Assembly: GCF_023016065.1 (NCBI RefSeq)
Contig: NZ_JALKAQ010000006.1
Span: forward strand, 124,001-188,000
DNA length: 64,000 bases
DNA from: Marinobacter sp. S0848L
GTDB lineage: Bacteria; Pseudomonadota; Gammaproteobacteria; Pseudomonadales; Oleiphilaceae
Reading direction: 5' to 3'
Part shown: positions 41,931-51,101 of the stretch, piece after piece
Position numbering within the stretch: position 1 is the stretch's first letter
Layout of the letters: each line of letters opens with the position of its first letter
Made by a program: the position numbers and the translations under genes
The notes under the pieces: model-generated
Told to the model about the DNA's origin: nothing
Seen by the model: only the letters and a program-made list of their open reading frames with translations
The model's database searches: none

Positions 41931-42296
41931 ATGGTGATGTTGCGTGGTTTTCTGGTTCTGGTGGTGTTCTTCCTGCTTGGCGAAGCGTTGCGTTTGGTGG
42001 CTGGGTTGCCGGTCAATGGTGGTGTACTCGGAATGATCATGGTGACGTTCACGTTGATGCTGCGAGGCAAGGTCAGTGATGAACTGGCCGAAGCCAGCCG
42101 AGGTTTGATCTCGGTTTTGGTGCTCCTTATTACGCCGGGGGTGGTGGGCGCTTTCTTTATTGTGGATCAGTTCAGCGGTTATTGGACAACCGTTTTGGTG
42201 GCGCTGGTTTTGGGTACGTTGCTCAGCGTTTTTACCACGCTATTGTTGATGAAGAAAGCAACTGGCGCGGCCGTGGAGGGTGATGAGCGTGACTGA
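41931..42296 (+). CDS. CidA/LrgA-family membrane protein
   Basis: A 121-residue protein with four hydrophobic segments and LRLVAGLPVNGGVLGMIM, typical of CidA/LrgA. These holin-like proteins act with an LrgB partner in autolysis control or small-molecule export. A GTG at 41919 is an alternative start. It overlaps the LrgB gene by 14 bases. Confidence 0.85.
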   Translation: MVMLRGFLVLVVFFLLGEALRLVAGLPVNGGVLGMIMVTFTLMLRGKVSDELAEASRGLISVLVLLITPGVVGAFFIVDQFSGYWTTVLVALVLGTLLSVFTTLLLMKKATGAAVEGDERD

Positions 42297-43023
42297 ATCA
42301 ACGCTGCCTACCGACGCTCTAAAGGCGTTAGCTGCGGGGCCTATGCTGTCCGTTGCGTTAACGCTGGGTGCTTTTCTGGCCGCCCAATGGTTGTTTGCCC
42401 GCTTCCGAAAACCCTTATGGATGCCGCCGGTACTGATCGCGGCGGTTTTATTGGCTTTGGTGGTGGCAGTTTCAGGCCTCGGGTTTGACCGATATTACGC
42501 CGGCGCGTCCTGGTTAACGGTATTGTTGGGCCCGACCACCGTGGCTTTGGGGGTGCCACTGTACCAACAGATGCACCATATTCGCGCGCTTTGGAAACCC
42601 ATTGTAATGACGTTGCCGCTCGCAGCCACCCTCGCCGCGGTGTATGCGCTCGGCATTGCCTGGCTGATGGGAGCAACGCCGCTGGTGCTGGCATCGCTGG
42701 CACCCAAGTCCGTGACGGCGCCGATTGCGATGGGGATCGCAGAGCAAATCGGAGGCTCCATTTCACTCACGCTGGGCGCTTTGCTGATCACCGGTGTGCT
42801 GGCGTCTTTGTTTGTGGATTGGACGGCGAAGTGGTTAAAAATTACAGATGACCGGATCATCGGTTTTGCCCTGGGCCTGAATGGCCATGCCATTGGTACC
42901 GCCAGAGCCTTTGAAATCAGCCCTACTGCAGGAGCGTTCTCATCGCTGGGGATGGGGTTGACCGGAGTCTTTACCGCAGTATTTTTGCCGCTGGCCTTTC
43001 ATTTGGTCGAGCCTCTCTTGTAA
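42283..43023 (+). CDS. LrgB/CidB-family membrane protein
   Basis: A 246-residue protein with about seven membrane segments. LASLAPKSVTAPIAMGIAEQIGG is the family signature, and GLNGHAIGTARAFE follows. It partners the CidA/LrgA protein directly upstream. Starts at 42280 (GTG) and 42289 (GTG, better spaced from GGAGG) are also possible. No LytSR-type regulator is near. Confidence 0.9.
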   Translation: MSVTESTLPTDALKALAAGPMLSVALTLGAFLAAQWLFARFRKPLWMPPVLIAAVLLALVVAVSGLGFDRYYAGASWLTVLLGPTTVALGVPLYQQMHHIRALWKPIVMTLPLAATLAAVYALGIAWLMGATPLVLASLAPKSVTAPIAMGIAEQIGGSISLTLGALLITGVLASLFVDWTAKWLKITDDRIIGFALGLNGHAIGTARAFEISPTAGAFSSLGMGLTGVFTAVFLPLAFHLVEPLL

Positions 43024-43163
43024 GAGTGGTTCGTGACCTGATTATTAGGTGTGATAGATTTGCTTGCTGTAAGCCTATGTCACGGCTAGTTTGTTTTTAG
43101 ACAGCCGCACCTGCGTGTGCCGGTGTTCCGTGGAAAACTCCTAAAATAGAGACGGAAATTGCG

Positions 43164-44726
43164 ATGAAAAAATTATTAGCAGCTTTTGTAGGTTCTATGG
43201 CGCTGGCGGCTGCGCCGGTAGCAATGGCCGCAGAAGCAACGAAAGAACTGAAGGTCGCGTACGATTCTGATCCAGTCACGCTGGACATCCATGAGCAACT
43301 GTCTGGCGGTATTCTGCAGTTGTCCCACATGGCGTTTGATCCGCTCGTGCGTTGGAGTAAAGATCTCGGGTTTGAGCCGCGTCTGGCTGAAAGCTGGGAG
43401 CGTGTAGACGAAAACACCATGCGTTTTACGTTGCGCAAAGGTGTGAAGTTTCACTCTGGTAACGAACTCACCTCAGCGGATGTGAAGTTCACCTATGACC
43501 GTCTGAAAGAAAGCCAAGACTTTAAGGCCATCTTCCAGCCGTTCAGCGGCATTGAAGTTGTCGATGATTATACCTTCGAACTTAAGACCGCCGAGCCGTT
43601 TCCGCTACTGCTGAACACGGCGACCTATATCTTCCCGCTGGACAGCGAGTTTTACAGCGGTGAAACCGAAGACGGCAAAGATAAAGACGCCATCCTCAAG
43701 CACGGAAACTCCTTCGCTTCGGAGAACCTGTCTGGTACCGGGCCTTTCACCGTTGCGGATCGTCGTCAGGGCGTGCGTGTTGAATTTGAACGCTTTGAAG
43801 ATTACTGGGACACCGAGTCGCCGGGCAACGTCGGCAAAATTGTCCTGACGCCGATCAAGGAAAACGCGACGCGTGTGTCAGCCCTGCTGTCCGGCGGCGT
43901 GGATTTCATCGCACCGGTGCCACCGAACGATCTGGACCGTATCAAGCGTGACCGCAACAGTGAGTTGGTCACCATGAGCGGTACCCGCATCATCCTGTTC
44001 CACATGAATCAGGAGCGGGTTGAAGCATTCAAGAACCCGAAGGTGCGCCAAGCCATCGCTTATGCCATTAATCAGGAAGGCATTGCCGCCAAAATCATGA
44101 AGGGTTTTGCCACCCCTGCAGCACAGATGTCACCAGCCGGTTATCAGGGCCACAACGAAAACCTGAAACCCCGGTTTGATGTGGCCAAAGCCAAGCAGTT
44201 GATGAAAGAAGCGGGTTACGAAGACGGTTTCACCATTACTATGATGTCGCCGAACAACCGCTACGTGAACGATGACAAAATCGCGCAGGCGGCTGCCGCA
44301 ATGTTGGCTCGCATCAATATCAAAGTAGACCTGAAAACTTTGCCGAAAGCGCAGTACTGGCCGGAGTACGATAACCGCGCCGCCGACATGATGCTGATTG
44401 GCTGGCACGCCGACACCGAAGACTCGGCAAACTTCTTCGAGTTCCTGACGTTCTGCCCGGAAGCGGGTTCTGGCGCAGGACAGTACAACGCGGGCAACTA
44501 CTGTAACCCGGAAATCGACGCACTGGTGAAGAAAGCCAACGTCGAAACCGATCTGGACAAGCGTGCAGCCATGTTGCAAGAAGTTGAGCAGCGCTTGTAC
44601 GATGACGCCGCTTTTGTACCTTTGCACTGGCAGGACCTGGCGTGGGCGGCCAAGAAAGGCGTAAACATTGCACCTGTGCTCAACGTGATGAACTTCCCGT
44701 ATCTGGGTGATCTCGTCGTTGAATAA
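43164..44726 (+). CDS. dppA: Dipeptide ABC transporter substrate-binding protein
   Basis: A 520-residue periplasmic protein of the SBP_bac_5 family. A signal peptide (MKKLLAAFVGSMALAAAPVAMA) is followed by LAESWERVDENTMRFTLRKGVKFHSG and the later NVMNFPYLGDLVV end. It captures di- or oligopeptides and delivers them to DppBC. It heads the complete dpp operon, and a hairpin follows at 44750 that would leave more transcript for this gene than for the others. Confidence 0.9.
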   Translation: MKKLLAAFVGSMALAAAPVAMAAEATKELKVAYDSDPVTLDIHEQLSGGILQLSHMAFDPLVRWSKDLGFEPRLAESWERVDENTMRFTLRKGVKFHSGNELTSADVKFTYDRLKESQDFKAIFQPFSGIEVVDDYTFELKTAEPFPLLLNTATYIFPLDSEFYSGETEDGKDKDAILKHGNSFASENLSGTGPFTVADRRQGVRVEFERFEDYWDTESPGNVGKIVLTPIKENATRVSALLSGGVDFIAPVPPNDLDRIKRDRNSELVTMSGTRIILFHMNQERVEAFKNPKVRQAIAYAINQEGIAAKIMKGFATPAAQMSPAGYQGHNENLKPRFDVAKAKQLMKEAGYEDGFTITMMSPNNRYVNDDKIAQAAAAMLARINIKVDLKTLPKAQYWPEYDNRAADMMLIGWHADTEDSANFFEFLTFCPEAGSGAGQYNAGNYCNPEIDALVKKANVETDLDKRAAMLQEVEQRLYDDAAFVPLHWQDLAWAAKKGVNIAPVLNVMNFPYLGDLVVE

Positions 44727-44749
44727 CAGGCACTAGTTCCTGTGCTCAA

Positions 44750-44776
44750 ACCCCTCTTCCGCAACGGGAGAGGGGT
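44750..44776 (+). terminator. Attenuating hairpin between dppA and dppB
   Basis: ACCCCTCT / AGAGGGGT arms with an 11-base loop and no T run lie in the 80-base gap. Such hairpins often stabilise the transcript of the binding-protein gene. Confidence 0.5.
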
Positions 44777-44806
44777 AAACTAGTACTCACCAACGGTAAA
44801 TCCTTC

Positions 44807-45856
44807 ATGCTAGCGTTTTTGGTTCAGCGGATATCCCAGGCGTTGCTGGTCATGTTTGTGATCAGTGTGATCGCCTTTGCCATACAGGATGGCCTCGGGG
44901 ACCCGCTTCAGGAAATGGTAGGCATGTCCGTTTCAGAAGAGGAACGGGAAGCCATTCGCGAAGAGTTGGGGTTGAACGATCCCTTTCTGGTCCAGTATTT
45001 CCGGTTCGCCGGAAACGCCATTCAGGGCGATCTTGGAAACTCTTATTTTTACAGCAAGCCGGCACTTGAGGTGATTGCAGAGCATTTGCCTGCAACCCTT
45101 GAATTAGTGATCGGTGCCAGCTTAATAATCATCTTTTTGTCGGTTCCGATAGGTGTTTATTCGGCCATCCGGCCGCAAGCCTGGCTGTCCAAATTCTTTA
45201 TGGGTGTGAGCACGGTGGGTATTTCGATCCCGGTGTTCCTCACGGCCATTGTCTTGATCCAGTTGTTCTCCATCGGTGTCACCGTGAATTGGTTCCCGGG
45301 CGATACCGGTTGGGGGCAGTGGATGAACGAATTTCTCACCACCGAAGGCGGCTTACCGTCGTATGGCCGCGGTGATGATCTCGTTCACTTGTTTGGCACT
45401 TGGTATTCCGGATTGTTTACCCGCGAAGGCTTGGCGCACCTATTGCTGCCGTGCATCTCGTTGGCCTCGATCATGTTGCCGTTGTTCATTCGCCTGATCC
45501 GCGCGGAAATGATGGAAGTGTTGCAGAGCGATTACATTCGTTTCGCCCGAGCCAAAGGTTTGAGCGCCGGCCGAATCAATTTCCTTCACGCGTTGAAAAA
45601 CACCATGCTGCCGGTGATTACCGTTGGCGGCGTGCAAATAGGCATCATGGTGGCGTACACGATTCTGACCGAGACGGTGTTCCAGTGGCCCGGATTGGGT
45701 CTGATGTTCCTGGAAGCCATCACCCGCAGTGACATCCCGCTGATTGTGGCTTACCTGATGGTGGTAGGTCTGATCTTTGTGATTACCAACACTCTGGTGG
45801 ATCTGATCTACGGATTGGTCAACCCCACCGTCAAACTGGCAGGTAAGAAAGCATGA
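44807..45856 (+). CDS. dppB: Dipeptide ABC transporter permease DppB
   Basis: A 349-residue permease with six hydrophobic segments, a GDPLQEMVGMSVSEEE loop and the EAA-type motif YIRFARAKGLSAGRINFLHALKNTMLPVIT. It forms the channel with DppC. Its stop overlaps the dppC start by four bases. Confidence 0.92.
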   Translation: MLAFLVQRISQALLVMFVISVIAFAIQDGLGDPLQEMVGMSVSEEEREAIREELGLNDPFLVQYFRFAGNAIQGDLGNSYFYSKPALEVIAEHLPATLELVIGASLIIIFLSVPIGVYSAIRPQAWLSKFFMGVSTVGISIPVFLTAIVLIQLFSIGVTVNWFPGDTGWGQWMNEFLTTEGGLPSYGRGDDLVHLFGTWYSGLFTREGLAHLLLPCISLASIMLPLFIRLIRAEMMEVLQSDYIRFARAKGLSAGRINFLHALKNTMLPVITVGGVQIGIMVAYTILTETVFQWPGLGLMFLEAITRSDIPLIVAYLMVVGLIFVITNTLVDLIYGLVNPTVKLAGKKA

Positions 45857-46785
45857 CAACGGCAACGGTTTCCCGCTGGGACCGCTTCCGCGAGTCCTTT
45901 TTCTGGTACAGCTTCAAACGCGACAAGGTGGCTATCGCCAGTTTTATCGTCTTGCTGCTGATGGTGTTGGCGGCGGTGTTTGCGCCCATGCTGGCACCCG
46001 CTGACCCTTATGATCTGGCGCAGATCGACATCATGAATTCCGAGCTGCCGCCGGCGGGGCTGGACGGCGCCGATCCGGCCTTCCCGTTAGGCACCGATGC
46101 TCAAGGCCGTGATCTGCTCTCGACCATCTTGTACGGCACCCGGGTGTCGTTGATGATCGGCTTTGGTGCCGTCTTGCTGCAATCCATTTTGGGTGTGCTG
46201 TTTGGCCTGCTGGCGGGTTATCTGGGCGGCAAAGTCGATGCGGTGCTGATGCGCATTGCCGATGTTCAGCTGTCGTTCTCAACCCTGATGGTTGCGATCA
46301 TTGTCGGCGCGGTTTTTAAAGCCAGCTTTGGCAACCTGATGTTCGGTGAAATTGCCATCTACATGCTGATCTTCATCATCGGGGTGGCCGAATGGCCGCA
46401 GATTGCCCGGACTGTACGTGCCTCGGTGCTGGCGGAGAAGAAGAAAGAGTACGTGGACGCCGCCAAAGTCATGGGTTTTGGCACTCCGCGCATTATGTTC
46501 CGTCATATTTTGCCGAATACGCTGTCGCCAATTTTTGTTATTGGCACGGTGCAGATCGCTAACGCCATTATTTCCGAAGCGGCGCTGTCGTTTCTCGGCT
46601 TGGGGATGCCGGAAACCCAACCGTCTCTGGGCTCATTGATCAAATCCGGATTTGACTACATTCAGAGTGGCTCTTGGTGGATTACCTTGATTCCGGGGCT
46701 GGTGCTGGTGGTGCTCGTGCTGGTCATCAACCTGTTGGGTGACTGGTTGCGGGATGTAATGAACCCACGGCTGTATAAGGGGTAA
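45853..46785 (+). CDS. dppC: Dipeptide ABC transporter permease DppC
   Basis: A 310-residue permease. The periplasmic HPLGTDAQGRDLLS-type motif is present as PLGTDAQGRDLLSTILYGTR, and the EAA loop reads KKKEYVDAAKVMGFGTPRIMFRHILPN. Six membrane segments are visible. It starts within the dppB stop and is followed by dppD after 4 bases. Confidence 0.92.
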   Translation: MTTATVSRWDRFRESFFWYSFKRDKVAIASFIVLLLMVLAAVFAPMLAPADPYDLAQIDIMNSELPPAGLDGADPAFPLGTDAQGRDLLSTILYGTRVSLMIGFGAVLLQSILGVLFGLLAGYLGGKVDAVLMRIADVQLSFSTLMVAIIVGAVFKASFGNLMFGEIAIYMLIFIIGVAEWPQIARTVRASVLAEKKKEYVDAAKVMGFGTPRIMFRHILPNTLSPIFVIGTVQIANAIISEAALSFLGLGMPETQPSLGSLIKSGFDYIQSGSWWITLIPGLVLVVLVLVINLLGDWLRDVMNPRLYKG

Positions 46786-46789
46786 CGCC

Positions 46790-47788
46790 ATGGCACTGTT
46801 GGAGGTAAAAAATCTGGATGTGCGTTTTGCCGTGCGTGGCGGCGATTTAACGGCCTTGCGCGGCATCAGTTTCAGCCTGGATAAGGGCGAGCGTTTGGGG
46901 TTGGTAGGGGAGTCCGGTGCCGGTAAATCGGTGGCGGCGTTCTCCGTTCTGAACCTCATCGCCAAGCCGGGGTACATTGCCGGTGGTCAGATTCTGTTCG
47001 AAGGCAAAGATCTGGCCGCCATGAGTGAGCGGGAATTGCGCAAGATTCGCGGCAATCGCATCGCAATGATTTTTCAGGATCCGATGATGACTCTGAACCC
47101 GGTGCTGACCATTGGCACGCAAATGGTTGAGGCCATTCTGGCGCATCGAAAAATCAGTAAGAAAGAAGCCCGGGCGATTGCTTTGGACCGGCTTCAAAAA
47201 GTGCAGATTCCGTCGCCGGAGAAACGGCTGGATCAGTACCCTCATGAACTGTCAGGCGGCATGCGCCAGCGGGTGATCATTGCGATCGCCTTGTTGCTCG
47301 ACCCGGAGGTCATCATTGCCGATGAGCCCACCACCGCGCTGGATGTCACCATTCAGGCCGAAATCATGGATTTGCTGCTGCATCTGTGTGAGCAGGAAAA
47401 CGTTGCACTGATGCTGATCACTCATGATCTGGGTGTGGTGTCTCAGGTGACGCAGCGGATGTTGGTGATGTACTCGGGCCGGATCATCGAACAGGGTCCA
47501 ACCCGCGACATTATCGACAATGCGCAGCATCCGTATACCGGAGGTTTGATCAGCGCCTTGCCACAAATGGGCGAGCCCGGAGCGAGGCTGTTCCAGATTC
47601 CCGGCTCTATGCCGTCTCTGAAAAACGTACCTACCGGTTGCCCGTTCCACCCCCGCTGCGAATACGCGACCGACGAGTGTCGGCAGGCGATGCCGGATTA
47701 TGTGCAGGCAGGGCGAGTAGACGTGGCATGTTTCGAAGTCAGCAAACGGATTGAGCAGGAGAAGCACATGCAGGAGGAGCGCCCATGA
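46790..47788 (+). CDS. dppD: Dipeptide ABC transporter ATP-binding protein DppD
   Basis: A 332-residue ATPase. Walker A is GESGAGKSV, the signature [19 protein letters not shown], and Walker [15 protein letters not shown]. The C-terminal Cys-rich extension [16 protein letters not shown] is typical of oligopeptide ATPases. It energises import with DppF. The stop overlaps the dppF start. Confidence 0.93.
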   Translation: MALLEVKNLDVRFAVRGGDLTALRGISFSLDKGERLGLVGESGAGKSVAAFSVLNLIAKPGYIAGGQILFEGKDLAAMSERELRKIRGNRIAMIFQDPMMTLNPVLTIGTQMVEAILAHRKISKKEARAIALDRLQKVQIPSPEKRLDQYPHELSGGMRQRVIIAIALLLDPEVIIADEPTTALDVTIQAEIMDLLLHLCEQENVALMLITHDLGVVSQVTQRMLVMYSGRIIEQGPTRDIIDNAQHPYTGGLISALPQMGEPGARLFQIPGSMPSLKNVPTGCPFHPRCEYATDECRQAMPDYVQAGRVDVACFEVSKRIEQEKHMQEERP

Positions 47789-48795
47789 CCTCCCCCTTGG
47801 TTGAAATTCGTGACTTGGAAAAACAGTTCGATCTGTCTGGCAGTTTGCTGGAGCAAATCACCTTCAAGGACGGCCGTTTTCAGCGAAAACAGGAAGCTGT
47901 GCATGCCATCAACGGCGTGAACCTGCAGGTGCATAAAGGCGAAGCTCTGTGTGTGGTCGGCGAATCGGGTTGCGGTAAATCGACGGTGGCGCGCACGGTC
48001 ATGGGGCTGCTGTCGCCGACGGCCGGCGAAATCCATTATGACGGTAAGCGTATCGATAACCTGAAGGGGCGCGATGCGCTGCCGTACCGTCGTAAAATGC
48101 AGATGATCTTCCAGAACCCCTATGCGTCGTTGAACCCGCGCATGACCATCCAGCAAACGCTGGAAGAGCCGGTAAGGTTTCACCAGCCAGATTTGTCCCA
48201 GAGTGAAGTGCGCGCCAAGGTTCAGGAAGTGATGCAGTCGGTCGGGATTGACCCCGATTGGGGCGCACGCTTCGGTCATGAGTTCTCTGGCGGCCAGCGT
48301 CAGCGTATCGCCATAGCCCGAGCCCTTGCGGTAGACCCTGAGTTTATCGTGGCCGATGAGCCCATTTCCGCATTGGACGTTTCCATTCAGGCGCAGGTGC
48401 TCAACCTGATGATGGAAGCGCAGGAAACCCGCAACCTGACGTATTTGTTCATCACCCACGACTTGGCGGTGGTTGAGCACTTCGGTACCCGGGTGGCAGT
48501 GATGTATCTGGGACGGGTGTGTGAGCTGGCGGACACGAAAACCTTGTTCGCTAACCCGCGCCACCCTTATACGCAGGCGCTGTTGTCTGCCATTCCCAAG
48601 CTGGAAGATGAACGGCCCAATTACATTCGGCTGCAAGGGGAAGTGCCAACGCCGGTGAACTTGCCTTCAGGGTGTGTTTTCCACGGCCGTTGCCCGCACG
48701 CCAACGAGCGCTGCCGCACCGAGGTGCCAAGGCTGATTGCCACCGATGCCAACGTGCAGGTGGCTTGCCACGCAGTGGAAGAAGGGCGGCTCTAA
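47785..48795 (+). CDS. dppF: Dipeptide ABC transporter ATP-binding protein DppF
   Basis: A 336-residue ATPase paralogous to DppD. Walker A GESGCGKSTVART, signature FSGGQRQRIAIARALAVDP, Walker B FIVADEPISALDVS, and the Cys-containing tail GCVFHGRCPHANERC. It completes the transporter. The prolidase gene follows after 70 bases. Confidence 0.93.
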   Translation: MTSPLVEIRDLEKQFDLSGSLLEQITFKDGRFQRKQEAVHAINGVNLQVHKGEALCVVGESGCGKSTVARTVMGLLSPTAGEIHYDGKRIDNLKGRDALPYRRKMQMIFQNPYASLNPRMTIQQTLEEPVRFHQPDLSQSEVRAKVQEVMQSVGIDPDWGARFGHEFSGGQRQRIAIARALAVDPEFIVADEPISALDVSIQAQVLNLMMEAQETRNLTYLFITHDLAVVEHFGTRVAVMYLGRVCELADTKTLFANPRHPYTQALLSAIPKLEDERPNYIRLQGEVPTPVNLPSGCVFHGRCPHANERCRTEVPRLIATDANVQVACHAVEEGRL

Positions 48796-48865
48796 CAAGC
48801 CGAGGTTGCTACGGGAGACAGCAGGGAGGCTTTCTTCAACGACATTAACTGAGCAGGAACCCACC

Positions 48866-50158
48866 ATGTTGGATGCCGATTTGCTGACGCTTCAGCGCGA
48901 TCACATCAAAACGCTTCAAACCCGATACCAGGCCGTGCTGGCGGAATACGGGTACGACGGGTTACTGATCAGCTCCGGGGCGTCGCCTCTGCAATACGGT
49001 GACGATCAGGGCTGGGCGTTTCAGGGTTATGGACCGTTCTTGCACTGGACAGGCTTGGCCGGGTTCGAACACGCTTGGCTGTTGATCCGGCCCGGGCATA
49101 AACCGTTGTTGTCGTTGCATAAACCGGTGGACTTCTGGCATGCGACCTTAGAGTTGACATCGGAGCCTTGGCACGAAGAAATCGAGCTGACTTTTCGCGA
49201 ACACCGCGCTGCCCCGGAATTCGAGGGCGTGAGCGAGTTAGCCGTTATCGGCGATCCGGATCTGCTTGTCGGTTTGTCCGGCCACCATAACCCCGAACCA
49301 CTGTGCGCCGCGCTGAATGAAACCCGAGTACACAAAACTCCATACGAAATCGCATGCTTGGCTAAAGCCAACGTATTGGCGGTGGCTGGCCATAGGGCCG
49401 CACGCGATGCCTTTTTGGCCGGTGCCAGCGAGTTTGATATCAGCTTGGCCTACCAGCAGGCCACTCGACAGCGGGAAGCCGAAGCGCCGTATAACAGCAT
49501 TATCGGCATCAACGAACACGCCGGTACCTTGCACTACCAATACTACGACACCGCAACGCCGACAAAGTCCCGCAGCTTGTTGATTGATGCCGGTGTGCGT
49601 TACCGGGGCTATTGCTCTGACATTACCCGCACCACCGCTGGAGTAGAGGAAGGACGCTTTGCTGCCTTGGTGCACGGGCTTGAACAATTGCAGTTCCGCT
49701 TGTGCGACATGGTGGCACCTGGGGTGGAGTATGTGGATATTCATCGCCGTACCCACCAAGGCATTGCCGCGCTCTTGAATGCCGCGGGACTGGTGACCGG
49801 GCTGAGTGATGAAGACATGGTGTCTGAGGGTATCACCCGAGCCTTTTTCCCCCATGGCATTGGGCATTTCTTAGGGGCACAGGTGCACGATGTGGGCGGT
49901 AAACCTGCCCCGCCACCGGACGATGCTCCGTTTCTGCGCCTGACTCGAACGTTGGAGCCCGGCATGGTGGTGACCATCGAGCCGGGGTTGTATTTCATAC
50001 CCTCTTTGCTTGAACCGATACTGGCGGGGCCGCTGGGGCAGCACCTAAACCGCGAACGGTTGTACGAACTGATGGGTTGCGGGGGTATCCGCATTGAAGA
50101 CAACGTGGTGGTAACCGAGACGGGGAACCGCAACCTGACCCGCGAAGCAGAATCGTGA
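48866..50158 (+). CDS. pepQ: Xaa-Pro dipeptidase, M24 family (PepQ-like)
   Basis: A 430-residue cytoplasmic peptidase. The M24 metal ligands appear as LLIDAGVRYRGYCSDITRT (two Asp), FPHGIGHFLGAQVHD (His), VVTIEPGLYF (Glu) and GCGGIRIEDNVVVTE (Glu). The pita-bread domain follows an N-terminal creatinase-like domain. It splits dipeptides ending in proline. The start at 48866 gives the normal N-terminus. Its place after dppABCDF suggests it digests imported peptides, including Xaa-Pro. Confidence 0.9.
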   Translation: MLDADLLTLQRDHIKTLQTRYQAVLAEYGYDGLLISSGASPLQYGDDQGWAFQGYGPFLHWTGLAGFEHAWLLIRPGHKPLLSLHKPVDFWHATLELTSEPWHEEIELTFREHRAAPEFEGVSELAVIGDPDLLVGLSGHHNPEPLCAALNETRVHKTPYEIACLAKANVLAVAGHRAARDAFLAGASEFDISLAYQQATRQREAEAPYNSIIGINEHAGTLHYQYYDTATPTKSRSLLIDAGVRYRGYCSDITRTTAGVEEGRFAALVHGLEQLQFRLCDMVAPGVEYVDIHRRTHQGIAALLNAAGLVTGLSDEDMVSEGITRAFFPHGIGHFLGAQVHDVGGKPAPPPDDAPFLRLTRTLEPGMVVTIEPGLYFIPSLLEPILAGPLGQHLNRERLYELMGCGGIRIEDNVVVTETGNRNLTREAES

Positions 50159-50208
50159 TCCCGATTATTGAACAAAAATAACGCAATCGGGGTTGCAATC
50201 AGGGATGG

Positions 50209-50227
50209 GAATGACAATAATTATCAC
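50209..50227. promoter_or_regulatory. Probable Fur box before bfd
   Basis: GAATGACAATAATTATCAC resembles the 19-bp Fur consensus GATAATGATAATCATTATC at most positions. It lies 31 bases before the bfd start. A second repeat, CACTAAC/GTTAGTG at 50225-50247, overlaps it. Confidence 0.7.
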
Positions 50228-50257
50228 TAACATTGTTATCGTTAGTGAGAGCCCTCT

Positions 50258-50464
50258 ATGTACGTATGCCTTTGCCACGGAGTTACCGACAGAGACATCC
50301 GCGAAGCCGCAGAAAATGGCGCCTCGTCTGTACGCCAGCTTGGTAAAGAGTTGGGTGTTGGCACCCAGTGCGGCCGCTGTGCGAGCATGGCCCGGAGCAT
50401 ACTGAAAGAAACCCGTTCATCGGATTATCTGGCGATGGCCAACATGTTGGCGACTCCAGCCTGA
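50258..50464 (+). CDS. bfd: Bacterioferritin-associated ferredoxin Bfd
   Basis: A 68-residue protein. The [2Fe-2S] ligands are MYVCLCHG (two Cys) and GTQCGRCAS (two Cys), the Bfd pattern. It reduces bacterioferritin iron so that it can be released. The Fur box upstream and bfr 150 bases downstream support the assignment. Confidence 0.95.
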   Translation: MYVCLCHGVTDRDIREAAENGASSVRQLGKELGVGTQCGRCASMARSILKETRSSDYLAMANMLATPA

Positions 50465-50615
50465 CGGGTTTTTTACCCCCCTGATTTCGAAATAGGTTCT
50501 AACACGCTATCCTTGTCTGGTGATACGCGAAATCCATAGGGATTCGCGGAACCCGAAACAGCCGCTGGCACCGTTTCAACTTTGATACGGCCCCGGAGAG
50601 ATAAGGAGCGTTGCA

Positions 50616-51092
50616 ATGAAAGGTGATAAGAAAGTCATTCAATACCTGAACAAGGTACTTGCCAACGAATTGACGGCCATCAACCAGTATTTCCTGCATT
50701 CACGCATGTACAAAGACTGGGGCATCACCAAACTCGCCGCCAAAGAATACGAAGAATCCATCGATGAAATGAAGCACGCCGATCAGCTGATCGAGCGTAT
50801 CCTGTTTCTCGAAGGCCTGCCCAACCTGCAAGACCTGAACAAGCTTCTTATTGGTGAGAATGTGCAGGAAATGATCGAATGTGACCTGAAAATCGAACAC
50901 ATGGCCCATGTGGATCTGAAAGAAGCGATTGCTTACTGCGAGCAGGTGAACGACTACACCACCCGACAGTTGTTCCGCAGCATTCTGGACAGTGAAGAAG
51001 AACACATCGATTGGCTGGAAACTCAGCTCGAAATGATCAAACAGATGGGCATCCAGAACTACATACAGCTTCAGTCATCCGCAGCGGAGTAA
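50616..51092 (+). CDS. bfr: Bacterioferritin (haem-containing iron store)
   Basis: A 158-residue four-helix protein. Ferroxidase ligands Glu18, Glu51 and His54 (ANELT, DEMKHAD) and the haem-ligand Met52 are present, as well as the later [10 protein letters not shown]. It stores iron in a 24-subunit cage and takes electrons from Bfd. The start follows GATAAGGAG. Confidence 0.96.
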   Translation: MKGDKKVIQYLNKVLANELTAINQYFLHSRMYKDWGITKLAAKEYEESIDEMKHADQLIERILFLEGLPNLQDLNKLLIGENVQEMIECDLKIEHMAHVDLKEAIAYCEQVNDYTTRQLFRSILDSEEEHIDWLETQLEMIKQMGIQNYIQLQSSAAE

Positions 51093-51101
51093 TTACTTAC
51101 A

